Below are positions 34,031 through 45,786 of a stretch of 64,000 nucleotides of DNA, piece by piece. Each line of letters begins with the position of its first letter. The first letter of the stretch is position 1. Origin of the DNA: Epiperipatus broadwayi (lineage: Eukaryota; Onychophora; Udeonychophora; Euonychophora; Peripatidae); assembly GCA_028023455.1 (NCBI GenBank), contig JAQFVV010000182.1:62001-126000 (forward strand), in the 5' to 3' direction. Made by a program: the position numbers and the translations under genes. The notes beneath the pieces are model-generated. The model had not been told where the DNA came from, ran no database searches, and saw only the letters and a list, made by a program, of their open reading frames with translations.

Positions 34031-35814
34031 GTATTTTTCATACATGTATAGAGAGAAATGAATGTCAGGCAATGACAAACTATTATCAGAAATGATCGTG
34101 ATTTCTTGACTTAATTATAAGAGCCTGTTGCTGAAACTACATACACAGAATATTATTAATATGGAAAGCTAGTAACATCTGGACTTAATTTATTTTGGCC
34201 TTTATGCCATAGCAAAAGTTTCCACAAAGTCTATAATATGTATTTTGTATTTTTTAGCTGTGCAGTTTTTATTTGAATATGACTTCTAGGAAAGATTAGC
34301 CCGCCCCCCCAAAAAAAAAAACCCTTCATTTTTTTTTCCCAGAGTAAGCCTTTTTCTTAGCAATATAAACTTTCCAGCCATGGTTCTTTGAAGAGTATCA
34401 GATTTTTCATCCAAATTAAGAATCTGACTTGGAATATATAAAAACCTAAAGCAATCTCAAATATTTTATAGTTTCATAGAATTTATAAAGGTTTGAATAT
34501 AGCTAGACATTTGCATTATGAGAAAAGTGAAAAAAATTCATTAGCAAGGCATATTTGATATCTGTTATCATTTATAGAAAGTATGGAAGAATATTTTTTT
34601 AACCAGGTCTAATCAGAATGTGGCATTTTGATGATATCTTGCAATATCATTATTCTGAAAAGCTGTCTCAACTTATTTACAAAGATAAGTGAGGTTTAAT
34701 TATGTATAGTTCTTTTTTTTTTTTTTTTTGGTTTATTAACCTGTGTTTGGAAAATATCTGCATAATTATGTAATACATAACAATTTTTTGTAGTAATGTT
34801 TTAATCAAAAGTCAAATCTATGAACTTGAATTTGAATAAAAATGTTTATGGAGATACATATGAAATACAGGCATTTAATTACAGAGCTATATCTTATAAT
34901 TTTAGGTTTCTTTTATTAGCTTATTATTTAACAAAGACGTTATATATTAGCCAAATACTAAATTGTGAGTAATGACAATGCTCATAAGATATATTTCAGA
35001 AAAACTCCTTTTAGTAGCTATGCTGAGTCCTATTACTAGCCATTAACCAAAATAGGTTTAAATTGTGTTTATGTTAAACAGATTTCACTTGCTTTATTTC
35101 AAAATATAAAAGTTATCAAATGGGATGCTCTATAATATGCACGCTTACATAATTATATTTAAGGTAGGTATAGTCAATTTCATTTTTCTTACAAACACAT
35201 AGCATTAATGTATATATTTGAAAACATGCTTCTTCCTTTATTAAATTCACATATGTTGCTTTTTACGCAAATAATAAACATCTCCCAAAATAAAATTTGT
35301 GTATATGCTTATTCAATGGGAACATCAGTTACTTCCTGTTATGTACAAAGAATCTGAGTTATTTATTTAATTGTAAAGTTTGTAAAAAAAATGAAATTGA
35401 ATACAATTTTTATTATTGAGAATAGAAAATTACATGTGTGCTTGTTAACTATAAAGAACATTTTTGATCTTTTACATTTTAAAATGAAATTTGCTTAATA
35501 TAAAAAAAATTCAAGTCTATTTGATTTATAGTTAGTCATCTTGGAGCTTGACATAGCTGTTGAAGAGAATTTCTTGATATTGATTTTATGAACCTTATCA
35601 CAATTCAGAATTTTCTATTATTGAGATCTTATATAATTAAATAAGCTAATAGAAGGCAATCATATGTGTTTTTATTCATAATAATATATATATATATTTT
35701 CATTACAAATAAATATTTTTTTGTATAAAATGATTTTACTATGTCAGAATTAAATGATTCATTAATTTATAAAATTTATCTAATTTTAAAAAATATATAT
35801 CTTTTATAAATATT
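34031..35814. other. AT-rich non-coding, no feature seen
   Basis: Homopolymer tracts near 34300 and 34715. No exon-like frame and no recognised element. Confidence 0.4.
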
Positions 35815-36190
35815 TGAAATACAGGCACTCGTCACAAACCTGGAGCCTAATTGTAAATATAGGGGATTTAAACTCAGACTTTCAAGCACCCTTCAACTAT
35901 CCATACTATCTCATACCACTGATACACATGACCACATACATGTAGAAAAGATAAATAATCACAATATTTGTATTTCATGCTAAGCCAGCACTCATCAGTT
36001 GGTCCAGATTATCATCTCCCACACACATAATCTGGACCAACTGATGAGTGCTAGTTTAGCATGAAATACAAATATTGGTGATTATTTATCTTTTCTACAT
36101 GTATGTGGTCATGTGTAGCAGTGGTATGAGATAGTATGGATGGTTGAAGGGTGCTTGAAAGTCAGTTTAAATCCCCAATATTTATATCTT
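35815..36190. repeat. foldback family 2, complete, near-perfect hairpin
   Basis: Arms of about 158 nt (35852-36010 and 36029-36186) are almost exact inverse complements. The loop is 18 nt ('atcatctcccacacacat'). Arm landmarks outward from the loop are 'aatctggaccaactgatg', 'agcatgaaatacaaatatt', 'acatgtatgtggtcatgtg' and 'ggttgaagggtgcttgaaag', then 'gtttaaatcccc', a possible RNA polymerase III box-B-like motif. An unpaired left tail ('tgaaatacaggcactcgtc') starts the repeat. Related fragments are at 25713, 49660, 58074, 58405 and 60712. Confidence 0.9.
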
Positions 36191-37691
36191 TCATAAGCAA
36201 GTTTTATTTTTATTTTTTTTAATTAGAAATTATAACATAACCTGTTAAGTCATTTGTAATTGAAAATTCGCAAAAGGTTCTTATATTTAGGGTTTTCTAC
36301 AATATAAAACTTAGGCCTTTTCTTATTGTTTGATTACATTGATATGTAATAAATGACTGGATACAATAAAAAATGTTATAGTATATCATCACTTAATATG
36401 TATATATAACTTTTTGAAATATGGTAGTTATTTCATTTGATTTTACAGTAGATTATAAAGTCATTAATTATTTATTAGTAATGACTATCATATCACATTT
36501 TAAAAATTATTAAATTTAAAACTACTTTTTGAAAATTTTAGATGGTGTTGAGCTTATTTTATGGTATTACTAGATAGTTTTGTTTTCTTCACTAATTTAT
36601 GCAATAATTTCAATGATTTTATGTAATTATTTTTGTTTTTGTCAGACTTTTATATTATAGAATTATTTCAAAAAGATATGCATATATTGTAATGATATGA
36701 TGTGGGAAAGTAGATATGAGATGGGTATAGAGTTGATTTGAAAACCTCTACCTCTTAATATATTCCAAAATGAGAGATCTATGTGAGAAATCTATAATTT
36801 ATATGGTCTGTGAGATAGATACTCTATTAATATTTATGGAATTTGTAATTTAATACTACAGAATTATGTTTGATGACAATAAAGTCATAAGTATATGTAT
36901 GAAAAACTAATCCCCTCACTCACACTATCACAATCTGAATTTATTTGGTTAGTAAATATTAGCTCTTATGATTAAGTCTGCCATCGATAAATATATTGGT
37001 GTTCAATTGTATAGTCCTATCTGAGTTATATAAAATGAAATAACTAAAGCTAGGATTTTAATTTAATAGATAAATATTTTATTCACATTGATAATTAGAA
37101 TGTATGTCATGAAATTGCATATTAAAATAACAGCTTATAATGACTAGTATATGTATATCACTATGGGTGATGTTAAACAAGGTACTTAGCTCGAATTAAA
37201 GGAAGGTACCCATTCAGCTTAATTTTGCTGATAATTTAGTATTGAGAATTATTAACTTATGGTCTATGTTGGGGTTAAACCTAAATAAATTATCTTGCCA
37301 AATATTCACTAATCATTTATCCTTTTGTCATTTAAGGCACCTTCTTTTAATTGAATGTGTAAACATGATTGTTTACTTTGTATAACACTATACATGAAAT
37401 CCATTTTTAAAAATTGTATATAATGTAAATTAAATAAAATTGAAAACAAAAACTTGAGGACTTCATTGAAACATTTAGCATTCAAATATTCACTATACTA
37501 GGTAAAGTGGTCAAATTGATATAAGAATTTGTAGGTATCTAAAATGAAATGATAATAGCACTAAAAATTTGATTGAATTCCTGTGATAATCCCATATAAT
37601 CTATTCCATATTACTTTTAGGGTTTTAACTCCTTTGTGATAATTATGTAATCCATTTTCAATACATGTATGAATCTATCCAAAGGTAAATT
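36191..37691. other. AT-rich non-coding, no feature seen
   Basis: No coding signal. A short patch of decayed, repeat-like sequence is not assignable. Confidence 0.4.
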
Positions 37692-37695
37692 TTAA

Positions 37696-38432
37696 CCTTT
37701 TAACCGCTAATTTTATTATTGGTTGTATCAGATAAAAATCAAATCTTTTAATTGGCCAACTCACAAACTGAAGACAAAGCCTATTGTTAAAACATATTCG
37801 CCTATAATATTAAATTCAACTCAGATACGTTTATAAAAAGTATATTATTAATTTTTCAGGTTATGAAGAGAACGAAAGTTCTTTCAAAAATAAATTGCTA
37901 TTTATTTATTCTAAAATATTCAATATCGGCAACATAAAAGCTATAATATAAACAAAAAGATCGACTTTTACGTTATAGAAAAGTAAATATTTCTTTTTAC
38001 TACATCTTCAATATTTTTACTTAAATCTTCAATATTTTTCGAAAATAATTTTGTTTTTTTATTATTCTCTCTGAAATAATTTTAATTTCTCAAAATATTC
38101 TTTTATAATAATTTAAATCGTATTCGAAATGAAAATCTCAGCGTTTTTCTTTATTTTCTTTGATCAGGCAGTTTCTTTGTTCTTTCCAGCCAATCAGAAT
38201 GTCTTTTTCGGCTGAGAGCATCCAATCACAAATAATGTTCCTTCTTTGTTTAGGTTTAAATGCGTTTTTTTTCTATTTTTTACTTGTAAAATAAATCGGA
38301 AGATGGCACCATCTTACAGAACTTTTAAAAACGAATTCAATACGTGTTTAACGAATATTTTCGTATAAAAACTGGCTGAGTTAGAGTGATGTCAGATGTC
38401 GACGAGGAGCCTCGTAAGAGGCGGGCAAAGAG
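37696..38432 (+). mobile_element. piggyBac-like non-autonomous element, copy 1
   Basis: Flanked by TTAA (37692-37695 and 38433-38436). Ends are CCTTTTAACCGC and, inverted, CTCTTTGCCCGC, resembling piggyBac-type termini. The left interior 'aattggccaactcacaaact' and the right interior 'gatggcaccatcttacagaa' match the inverted copy at 42051-42859. 737 bp, no ORF. Confidence 0.75.
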
Positions 38433-38436
38433 TTAA

Positions 38437-39480
38437 TAATCACTGATTCCTGAGTTGTATAGTAAGCTTGCAGGAAAATAATTCCTTTTAATATCAGCTA
38501 TAAGTATTCATCTATTTACTATGTTATCCACAAACATTATATTATAGGTGTTAGAATTCCAGCACGTGCATAATATGTTTCCAGTAGTATGTAATAAACT
38601 ACTGTCTGGTAGGTGGCATTACGGTCTCATGACTAAAGTTTCGTATATTTGATATTTTATATCTTGTTCTCTTCCTTTAGTGAACAATTCTTAGGGTAGC
38701 TGCTGAAAGTTAATTTGGCTTCCATGAAATTGGTGTTTTATTTTATTTATAACAGCCAACACTTTACTCCTTATATGCATGCGATTATTTCATTTTATAT
38801 GCATATGTTCCAAATTTGAATGAATATTTTACTAAAAGCAAGATTGAATTTACAAGTGCTGGAAGTTGTGGTTTTTATTTATTAGTCGATCTTAATTTAA
38901 ATCCATGGTCCTTAGGAAACAGATATTAACAGGTTTGAATCTAGCAATTCATTTTTATTGTTTTTTTTTCTAACTGGTCTTACGAATACATACATTTTAG
39001 TAAATAGAATACGCTAATTAAAATATAGTTTTTTCTAGGTAATTTATCACTTAAATGTGTAGATTCTCTCAAAAAATAAAAATATCCAATAAAGTTAATA
39101 ATAAGTTGTTTTTTTTTAATACGACTTATCGATCTGTTATTTTCACAAAAAAGAAATATCTTTTTTTATATATATAATTTCATTTCTTGTTGCTATATCA
39201 CTTTTGTCTTTTGGATTTTATTTGATTATTACTTTAAACAATTGACATCTGTTTATATGTTAAATATATCCACACACATACATATATGAAAGTTATTACA
39301 TATGAAGTCTAATGTGTATTAATCATTCATTAATATGCAAGTGAATAATGTTATTTTAACAAAATAATTTATTTTGGTTTTTTTTCTATTAGTTTTTTCA
39401 AATATATTGTGATCGCAAGTTAAAATTTAGGCTCTATCTTAAAATGTTATTTTGTCAGAGAAGATTGGAGTTTGTCTGTC
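38437..39480. other. AT-rich non-coding, no feature seen
   Basis: Lies between the piggyBac-like element and the start of LINE copy A, whose 5' edge is uncertain. Confidence 0.35.
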
Positions 39481-41330
39481 TGGCCAATTCCAGTTTGGAC
39501 AATGAATTCCTCTCTTTTAAATGGGTTATGCAGTGAGCCAAACAAACAAATATCTAGAAAGATATTGTTCCTTTGTGATGGCTGCTTGCAGCTCTAACAA
39601 ATCCACCATTATGGAAGATTCTACACTTCCAAATGAAAGCAAAATACCTGCTTTATCATTACATCATATGAATAATCCTCAATCAAATTCAGAATCTAGT
39701 AACCATTCCTAGTTTTCAGCTAATAAGGAAAAATCATCATATACCGGTAAAAGAAACTTATTTTCTAATGCCTTTGTAAGCCATATTAATAATGCAAAAG
39801 ACTTTCCAGTCTTGAACATTAATAATGCTAATGAAATTAACGTAAATAATTTTTCTAAATCGGATCCCAGTTTTTACAAATTTGTTAATAATAATAATAA
39901 TAATAATACATTGAAAACTCAAAAAATAAAGGGCCTGACTTGTCAAATGCTAATTCTTATACAAGAATTCAAAATGAAAAAGAAAAAAATAATTATGCCA
40001 ACATGTTACAAAATAGTGACTTGGGGCCTCAAATAAACATTGAAGAATCGCATATTGGCGAAAATGATGTGTTTAACTTAATGAACAATGATTTAAATAT
40101 ACATATACCAATGAATGAATCCAATTCGACTTCTATGTCTATTGATCAGCAATTATATGAAGAATATTAAAAAAAAATTTAATTTAACTTTGCTGCAAAC
40201 TTTGCTTAAATCTTTTTAAAAGTTTCATAATGCTAAGATGCTAATTATGATGATTACCAATGCAGATAGTGAGCTTTTTAAATTTCCATTAGAGGAATTT
40301 TATGCAATGCTTGTGGAAAAAAGGTTATGGAATATTATTTACAAAGTTTTACTGATCCAAACAATCGATACATCTGCGTGGAAGTCCATAATGCTGTTCA
40401 AAAGGATTTTTTTTAAAAACATTTTTTCTTTAAATAAAAAATTGTTATGTTACATTGATGTGGAAAGGCCCTTGTTGCTTGCTGGTCAGATTAAAAACTT
40501 ACATTGAATTCAGTGATACAGATCTTCAGCTTCTCCTTAACAAATTTGGGACCATCTCAAATTTTAAATACCTACTAGAAAAAAGGGCTAGTGTTCTGTT
40601 ATTAACCAACACAGTGACATTCAACATTACATTAAAGAAAGGCATTTCACCAACTGGGATTTCTACACTGCATGCCACTGATTCTTTACCATTAATAATA
40701 ATCTTTAGAGAAGTATTTCCTCAGTGTTTCTTTTGCAAAGCATGAACAATTGTTAAAGACTTCCCAGCACTGTGAGATAAAAATATCAAAAATTCGTAGA
40801 TATACCAAAGATTTGCCACAGCCTATTAATAAACAATTACCTAGCCCTAATGCTGATAACTATTACATTGTCGTTACAGTGACATCTTCCTAAACTGCTG
40901 CTGGCATTTTAATACATGAATCCTTGTCCACAGGTTGAAATTGAGACTGAAATAGTCCAGGTATTTTCCATGGAGAATGATGTCTAATCTTCTGATGAAT
41001 TTATATTCAAAAGTTGAGGAAATCAAAGAAGGGGGAAATGACAATTAAGGATGTCCATGCTTTTGAAGCTAAAGTCACTTCTGTGTTGAAAGCCGATAAA
41101 CAAGTAAAATTGAGTTCTATGAATCCTCTACTTCAGGGGCACAAAAAAGGAAAAACATTGGCAGAAGCTGGGCATTCTGTGAAAACAAGCATGCCTACAG
41201 GTATTCATTGAACTAGACAAGCACTGGCAACAGTTGTAATCATGCAATACGGATGCAGAAGATCTCTAGTGGTTCTTCTAATCTGGTGGTAGTTGAAGGT
41301 GACAAGAGTGTGTCTACCATGAGTGAATGA
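39481..41330 (+). mobile_element. LINE family L copy A: ORF1 region (decayed)
   Basis: A chain of short frames on the plus strand forms a broken ORF1. It starts with a Ser/Asn-rich N-terminal part (39521-40170), including an (AAT)n-encoded Asn run at 39886-39909. An RNA-binding-like middle follows (40238-40745, with PLEEFYAMLVEKRLWN and ISNFKYLLEKRASVLLLTN). Next is a CFFC motif near 40722, perhaps a decayed CCHC knuckle, and a basic tail (41014-41211). This layout (gag-like ORF1 before an endonuclease/RT ORF2) is that of Jockey/I-group LINEs. Exact clade not assigned. Confidence 0.6.
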
Positions 41331-41603
41331 AATCATGGTTTTTGCTTTATTATATAGTTATTATTGCTTTTGTTGTTATCTATTAAGATGTCTTATAAAT
41401 GTTTTAGTTATGTATTTCTTATATATTATGCTTATGTTACCATTGTCTGATTTCTGTGAAATATTGTTAGTATGTCAGGTTTCTGTTTTTATAACTTATT
41501 GCTACATGCTCATTGGATGCTTGTGCCTGTTCCACCAAGATTTGGTTGGGAGTTGTAATTAATTACTTATCCATTTGTCTCTTAAATTATATGGTCACTG
41601 CAT

Positions 41604-42050
41604 ATGAACATTACTGGTATTAATGTGAGGGGCATGAACTCTCTATCAAAAGGCTTTGGTTCTCTCAATTTTCACCTCATATCACTTTTTTCTCTGAAAT
41701 TAAACTTTATGCACAGTCGGATATCAATCTTATTAAACATCTGACAAAATTTGAGTTTTTACAATTTTCTGCTTCAGATACTCCAGCTGCGGGGATAGGC
41801 CTTAATTCATAATAGGGCATCATTTGAATCCTTCATTCTATATCTTGATCAAAACATGATTATCATTACCTTTCACCATACTGCTTTCACAATTAATATA
41901 ATTTATCTTTATTTATATAACCGACCAACTCTCGTACATCAATTAATATGCCATATTAACTTTAAGCTTTCGTCCAACCCTTTTTCTACTCTCCTGTTTT
42001 GCGACTTTAATACACCTTATATTGCGTTTGTGGCAAATACCGACACTTAA
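41604..42050 (+). mobile_element. LINE copy A: ORF2 endonuclease domain, first part
   Basis: ATG at 41604 opens MNITGINVRGMNSLSKGFGS, the start of an apurinic-like endonuclease (compare the copy B start at 53512). Later, after frameshifts, comes LLFCDFN, the family's GDFN-type motif. The frame is cut at the TTAA (42047-42050) by the piggyBac-like element. Confidence 0.75.
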
Positions 42051-42859
42051 TCTTTCACCTGATCGACTCGTTTTTAAACGAGGAAACTTGACGTCACTGT
42101 AAATCGCTTAGTTTTTGTACTACGTTTACAGTTTTGACGTCATTTTTTTTAGAAGGAAAAAAGTTCTGTAAGATGCTGCCATCTCTTGAATTATTTTACA
42201 AGTAAAAAATCAATAAAATGGCCATTTATGTCAAACAAAACCAAAGCACCACCTTCTCACCATCTTTTCTTGAATCTTATTGGCTGTTGAAATTTTGTAA
42301 ACAAAGAAAATGGCAAAGCACCACCTTCTCACCATTTTTTCTTGAATCTTATTGGCTGTTGAAATTTTGTAAAGAAAGAATATGGCTGCCAAAAAGTAAA
42401 GAGTTACGAACGGTTTTTGTTTTATTTTGAAAATGATAAACGAATGTTTTAGAGCATTTTAAAGTATTTTTTTGATGAAATACAAATTATTTTCATATAA
42501 TATGCTAAAAATAAATATTATTTTACAAAAATAGTTAAGATTTTAGCAAGAATTATTTATTTATTGCAAAGTGGGAAGTAGAAATCATAACGTGGAATTG
42601 GTGATTGACGTTTCTTTTCATTTCAGCCGTAATCAAAAATTTTTTAAATTATAAATCAAAATTTATTTTTGAACAAACTTTCGTTCACTTTCATAATCTG
42701 ACAAATTATTAATATACTTTTTACAAACGAAACTAAAGTGAATATATTAATAAACGGTCAATATCTTTTGACAACTTGACACATTAGTTTGTGAATTGGC
42801 CAATTAAAAGCTTTGATTTTTACCTCCTGCGGCCAATGATATAATCAGCGGTGGAAGGG
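42051..42859 (-). mobile_element. piggyBac-like non-autonomous element, copy 2 (inverted relative to copy 1)
   Basis: Flanked by TTAA (42047-42050 and 42860-42863). Minus-strand start is CCCTTCCACCGCTGATTATA; the other end is TCTTTCACCTGATCG on the plus strand. Shares 'ccaattcacaaact'-type and 'cttttttctattt'-type interior blocks with 37696-38432. It contains an internal 72-bp tandem duplication (42242-42385). The sister LINE copy B lacks it at the same point of the ORF, so the insertion is later than the family's spread. Confidence 0.75.
42242..42385. repeat. two-copy 72-bp tandem repeat
   Basis: 'caaagcaccaccttctcacc' at 42242 and 42314, each continuing to 'ttggctgttgaaattttgta'. Period 72 keeps frame, so a repeated peptide appears in the open frame 42218-42430. 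That frame is not a gene. Confidence 0.9.
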
Positions 42860-42934
42860 TTAAACACAAACTGATGAGTGATGAAGGCTTTTTCAGTAAT
42901 GCCTTCTATACTTTGAAACATTCACTCTCATTGA

Positions 42935-43050
42935 TCTTTTATTTTATTCATCTGATCTTCATTTTATAGTTAATCCTTTTTTGGAACCAGTATTTTATTT
43001 TATTCATCTGATCTTCATTTTATAGTTAATTCTTTTTTGGAACCAGTATG
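42935..43050. repeat. two-copy 56-bp tandem repeat in LINE copy A
   Basis: 'tctgatcttcattttatagt' occurs at 42951 and 43007, followed by 'ttttttggaaccagtat'. Confidence 0.85.
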
Positions 43051-44052
43051 TTTTTCAGATCACCTTATCAGTACAAGTAGACATTGATTTTCACACACAA
43101 CCTGTTCTTAGCTTCAACAATACAATAGCATTACTGAGAGTTACATCTCCAGAGGCAGTAATCTCTGAAATATATTTAAAGAAGATAGATATTCTTTCTC
43201 AACTACCTACCATAGCTTGGTTTACATTAGTCAATATCCGATCAGTCATTAGACACTACACTAGCAAAAAAATCACAACTTGGGTTAAGGACTTTGATGC
43301 TATTAATTTCAATTGGAAAGCCACTTCCTGTGACCCTGCTTCTATTTTTTCAATCATGTCTTTTAAGCACCAATATAAACATACCCAATCTATTTTGGCT
43401 GAGAATCTTTCTATTAAAAAGACTAAAATCTTTTTGGCTCAATCTCATTACTGGTTAAATGGCTATATCCTCTGGGCTTTATCTTATAGAAATAAAAAGT
43501 CGGTTCTATCCTCAATTATAGTACACAACCATCTCATCACTGGTCTTAACATGTTACCTGTTATTTTCTACCACTTTAAATCTAAGTTGCAAAATGTCAG
43601 CTACTCAACCACATTTTTGCTTTTGGTGGAGGTCATCAGAGTCATGGTGTCACAAAGTCTGATATAATGCTGACGCTGAAATCTTTACCTGAGAACATTC
43701 ACTGTGGTTCTCATGCAATCCCTAAACACCATATGCATATGAGTTTTTTTACAGTACCAGTCATTATGCACATGATAGACTTTCTTTCCAACTAATTTCA
43801 TCATATTGAAAGGTTGTATCCAGTTTCCTTAGTTCTGTTTCATCCTATTTCTATGTCACATACTTATCAAGGTCATTGAATCCATTATTAAGCATAAGCT
43901 ACAGCATATTATACTGCTTGCAATCTCAAACTTTCAGTTTGCTAAAAATGGAGCTTCCACCTCTGATGCTTCACCCTTTTTAAACTTGTCATTGACCAAG
44001 TAAAATTTTGCTAGAAAAGCAGGTCCTCTAGTATTACAACTAGATATTGCTT

Positions 44053-44122
44053 TAAACCACTAAACATTACATGATCACCATTTCTTATACTACTGTATGG
44101 AGAGTTTCACCTATTTTAATAT
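44053..44122 (+). repeat. foldback family 1 fragment inserted in the LINE RT, 12-bp duplication
   Basis: The LINE frame is broken by 'acattacatgatcaccattt', 'cttatactactgtatggaga' and so on, the outer arm of foldback family 1. The flanks are 'tagatattgctt' (44041-44052) and 'tagatattactt' (44123-44134), one mismatch. Both encode the LDI of the RT (QLDIA and ILDITSAF), as a target duplication predicts. Confidence 0.75.
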
Positions 44123-45786
44123 TAGATATTACTTCAGCTTTTTATTCTGCCCATATAGATGTTGTTAATGAATTATTAAAATTACATATTTCCATTCCAA
44201 TTATCTATTTTAGCCAAACTTTTAATGAACAGGGAAATTTTTATCATTCTGAATGGAAAAATTGCACCTGGATTTAAACTCCATAATTATTCCACAAGGT
44301 TCACTGTTGAATGCATTTTTTTTATAACTTATATAAACCCGTTGCTTCTGTAAATAGAAAATTGTCTGGTATGCATCTTCTGTTGATTGATAAAGTGGTT
44401 AAGCATATATCATTCATGGATGATCTTGTATTCCTTCCCTCCAAGAAGTACCTCCCTTCACTTATTGCTATTTGGAAAATTATATAGCTCAATATAGGCT
44501 TCAGTTTAATCTTGATAAATCATCCACATGGAGTATCATTACTGGTAAGTGTTCCTTCTCCATTCACTGCACTGCCTCACAATTTTTTTTAGATTTTTCA
44601 TTTACAAATCTAGCCTGCTATGAGAACATAAACATACAAGATTCCATCCATCCTTACATCTGCTGAAAATAGAATCACTTTCTAAAGTGCACTTTTTGCT
44701 CCATACAAAAATATCACTCATTAACATTCTGATTTTTCCAAAGATGACCTATATGCCAATTGTCAACTATACCAATACTTTCAAGAAGATGAACTTGATT
44801 TGCTCAAAACTATTTTGGAACAAAAGGGTGGTTGCAATCAGTATTTGAACCTTACAAAAGCATGCCAAAGATAATGGTCTTCCTCCACTCAATACACACC
44901 TTTTATTTTTAGACATCATTTAATACTTTCTAACACTATGAAATTTACTCTAGTCAATCCTACCGATGTATTTCTACCCTGTAAAGTTAATTTTTTTCAT
45001 TCTTTAATCAAACACATAGCTTTTAGTATTGACATTGATGTTCAGACATTCTCCATGAAAATAGTATTTTGAGAGGTCTACAACATGGTGCATAGAACTA
45101 GCCAATCGCATTCTTCTCCATCTATTCTTAACATCATTAATAAACAAAAAATTTAAATTCTGGTACCTAGAGCCAAAATATCTTGATTTCATTATAAAAA
45201 TTAATTTGGAGGCTCTACCTACTAGTCATTTCTTATCACAGAGAAGGTCCTTTACGAACATTGATCCAGCTTGCTCTCTTTGTCATCAGTCTGAAGAAAC
45301 TACACTATTTTTTAATCCAGTGTCCTGCTCTTATCATAAGTAGAAACATTATTAAGTCAATTACTAAATCTCATATTTTTTCTAATGTTTCCCTTATTGA
45401 TAGTATATAAAGAAGCTTTTTTCCCTTTAATTAGATCATTATTTTCCTTATGTATACCCTTTGATTCATAAGTTGCCATATTTGCTTCAACCCTACATCT
45501 AATAAATTGAAATCATCTCAAAAATTAAAAACAGATCAGACACTTGCTCCATCAAACATTGTTAATGCTACATGGAATCTGGTTACACTCACGCAACCAT
45601 TATAATATTTTTTTTTTCTCTTACTATTATTAATTTTGTTTTTATGGTAATCCTATGTATGTAAGTAATGAAATCTATAAACATTGTACTAGTCTATTCC
45701 ATGTTGCTAATTGAATTCGAACCAAATTTTCCATAAATTTAGATGAAATTTTTTTATCACAATAAAAATTTGTTTTAAAAAAAAAA

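Larger units (their letters stand above)
42864..45786 (+). mobile_element. LINE copy A: rest of ORF2 (linker, RT, C-terminal knuckle) and 3' end
   Basis: Frames in order: linker (ALLRVTSPEAVISEIYLK near 43128, then 43356-43667); RT remnants ending at ITSAFYSAHID (44130 on); the catalytic block FMDDLVFL (44413-44436, the YADD box as FMDD) followed by LQFNLDKSSTWSIITGK. The C-terminal knuckle is ACSLCHQSEETT (45269 on), then NIVNATWNLV. It ends in AATAAA and an A-run at 45786. Stops and frameshifts abound. It holds a foldback fragment at 44053-44122 and a 56-bp duplication at 42935-43050. Confidence 0.78.

Noticed and set aside
42218-42430. 70-codon frame with duplicated TTFSPxFLESYWLLKFCK
   Set aside because: Produced by a 72-bp tandem duplication inside the piggyBac-like element on the opposite strand.
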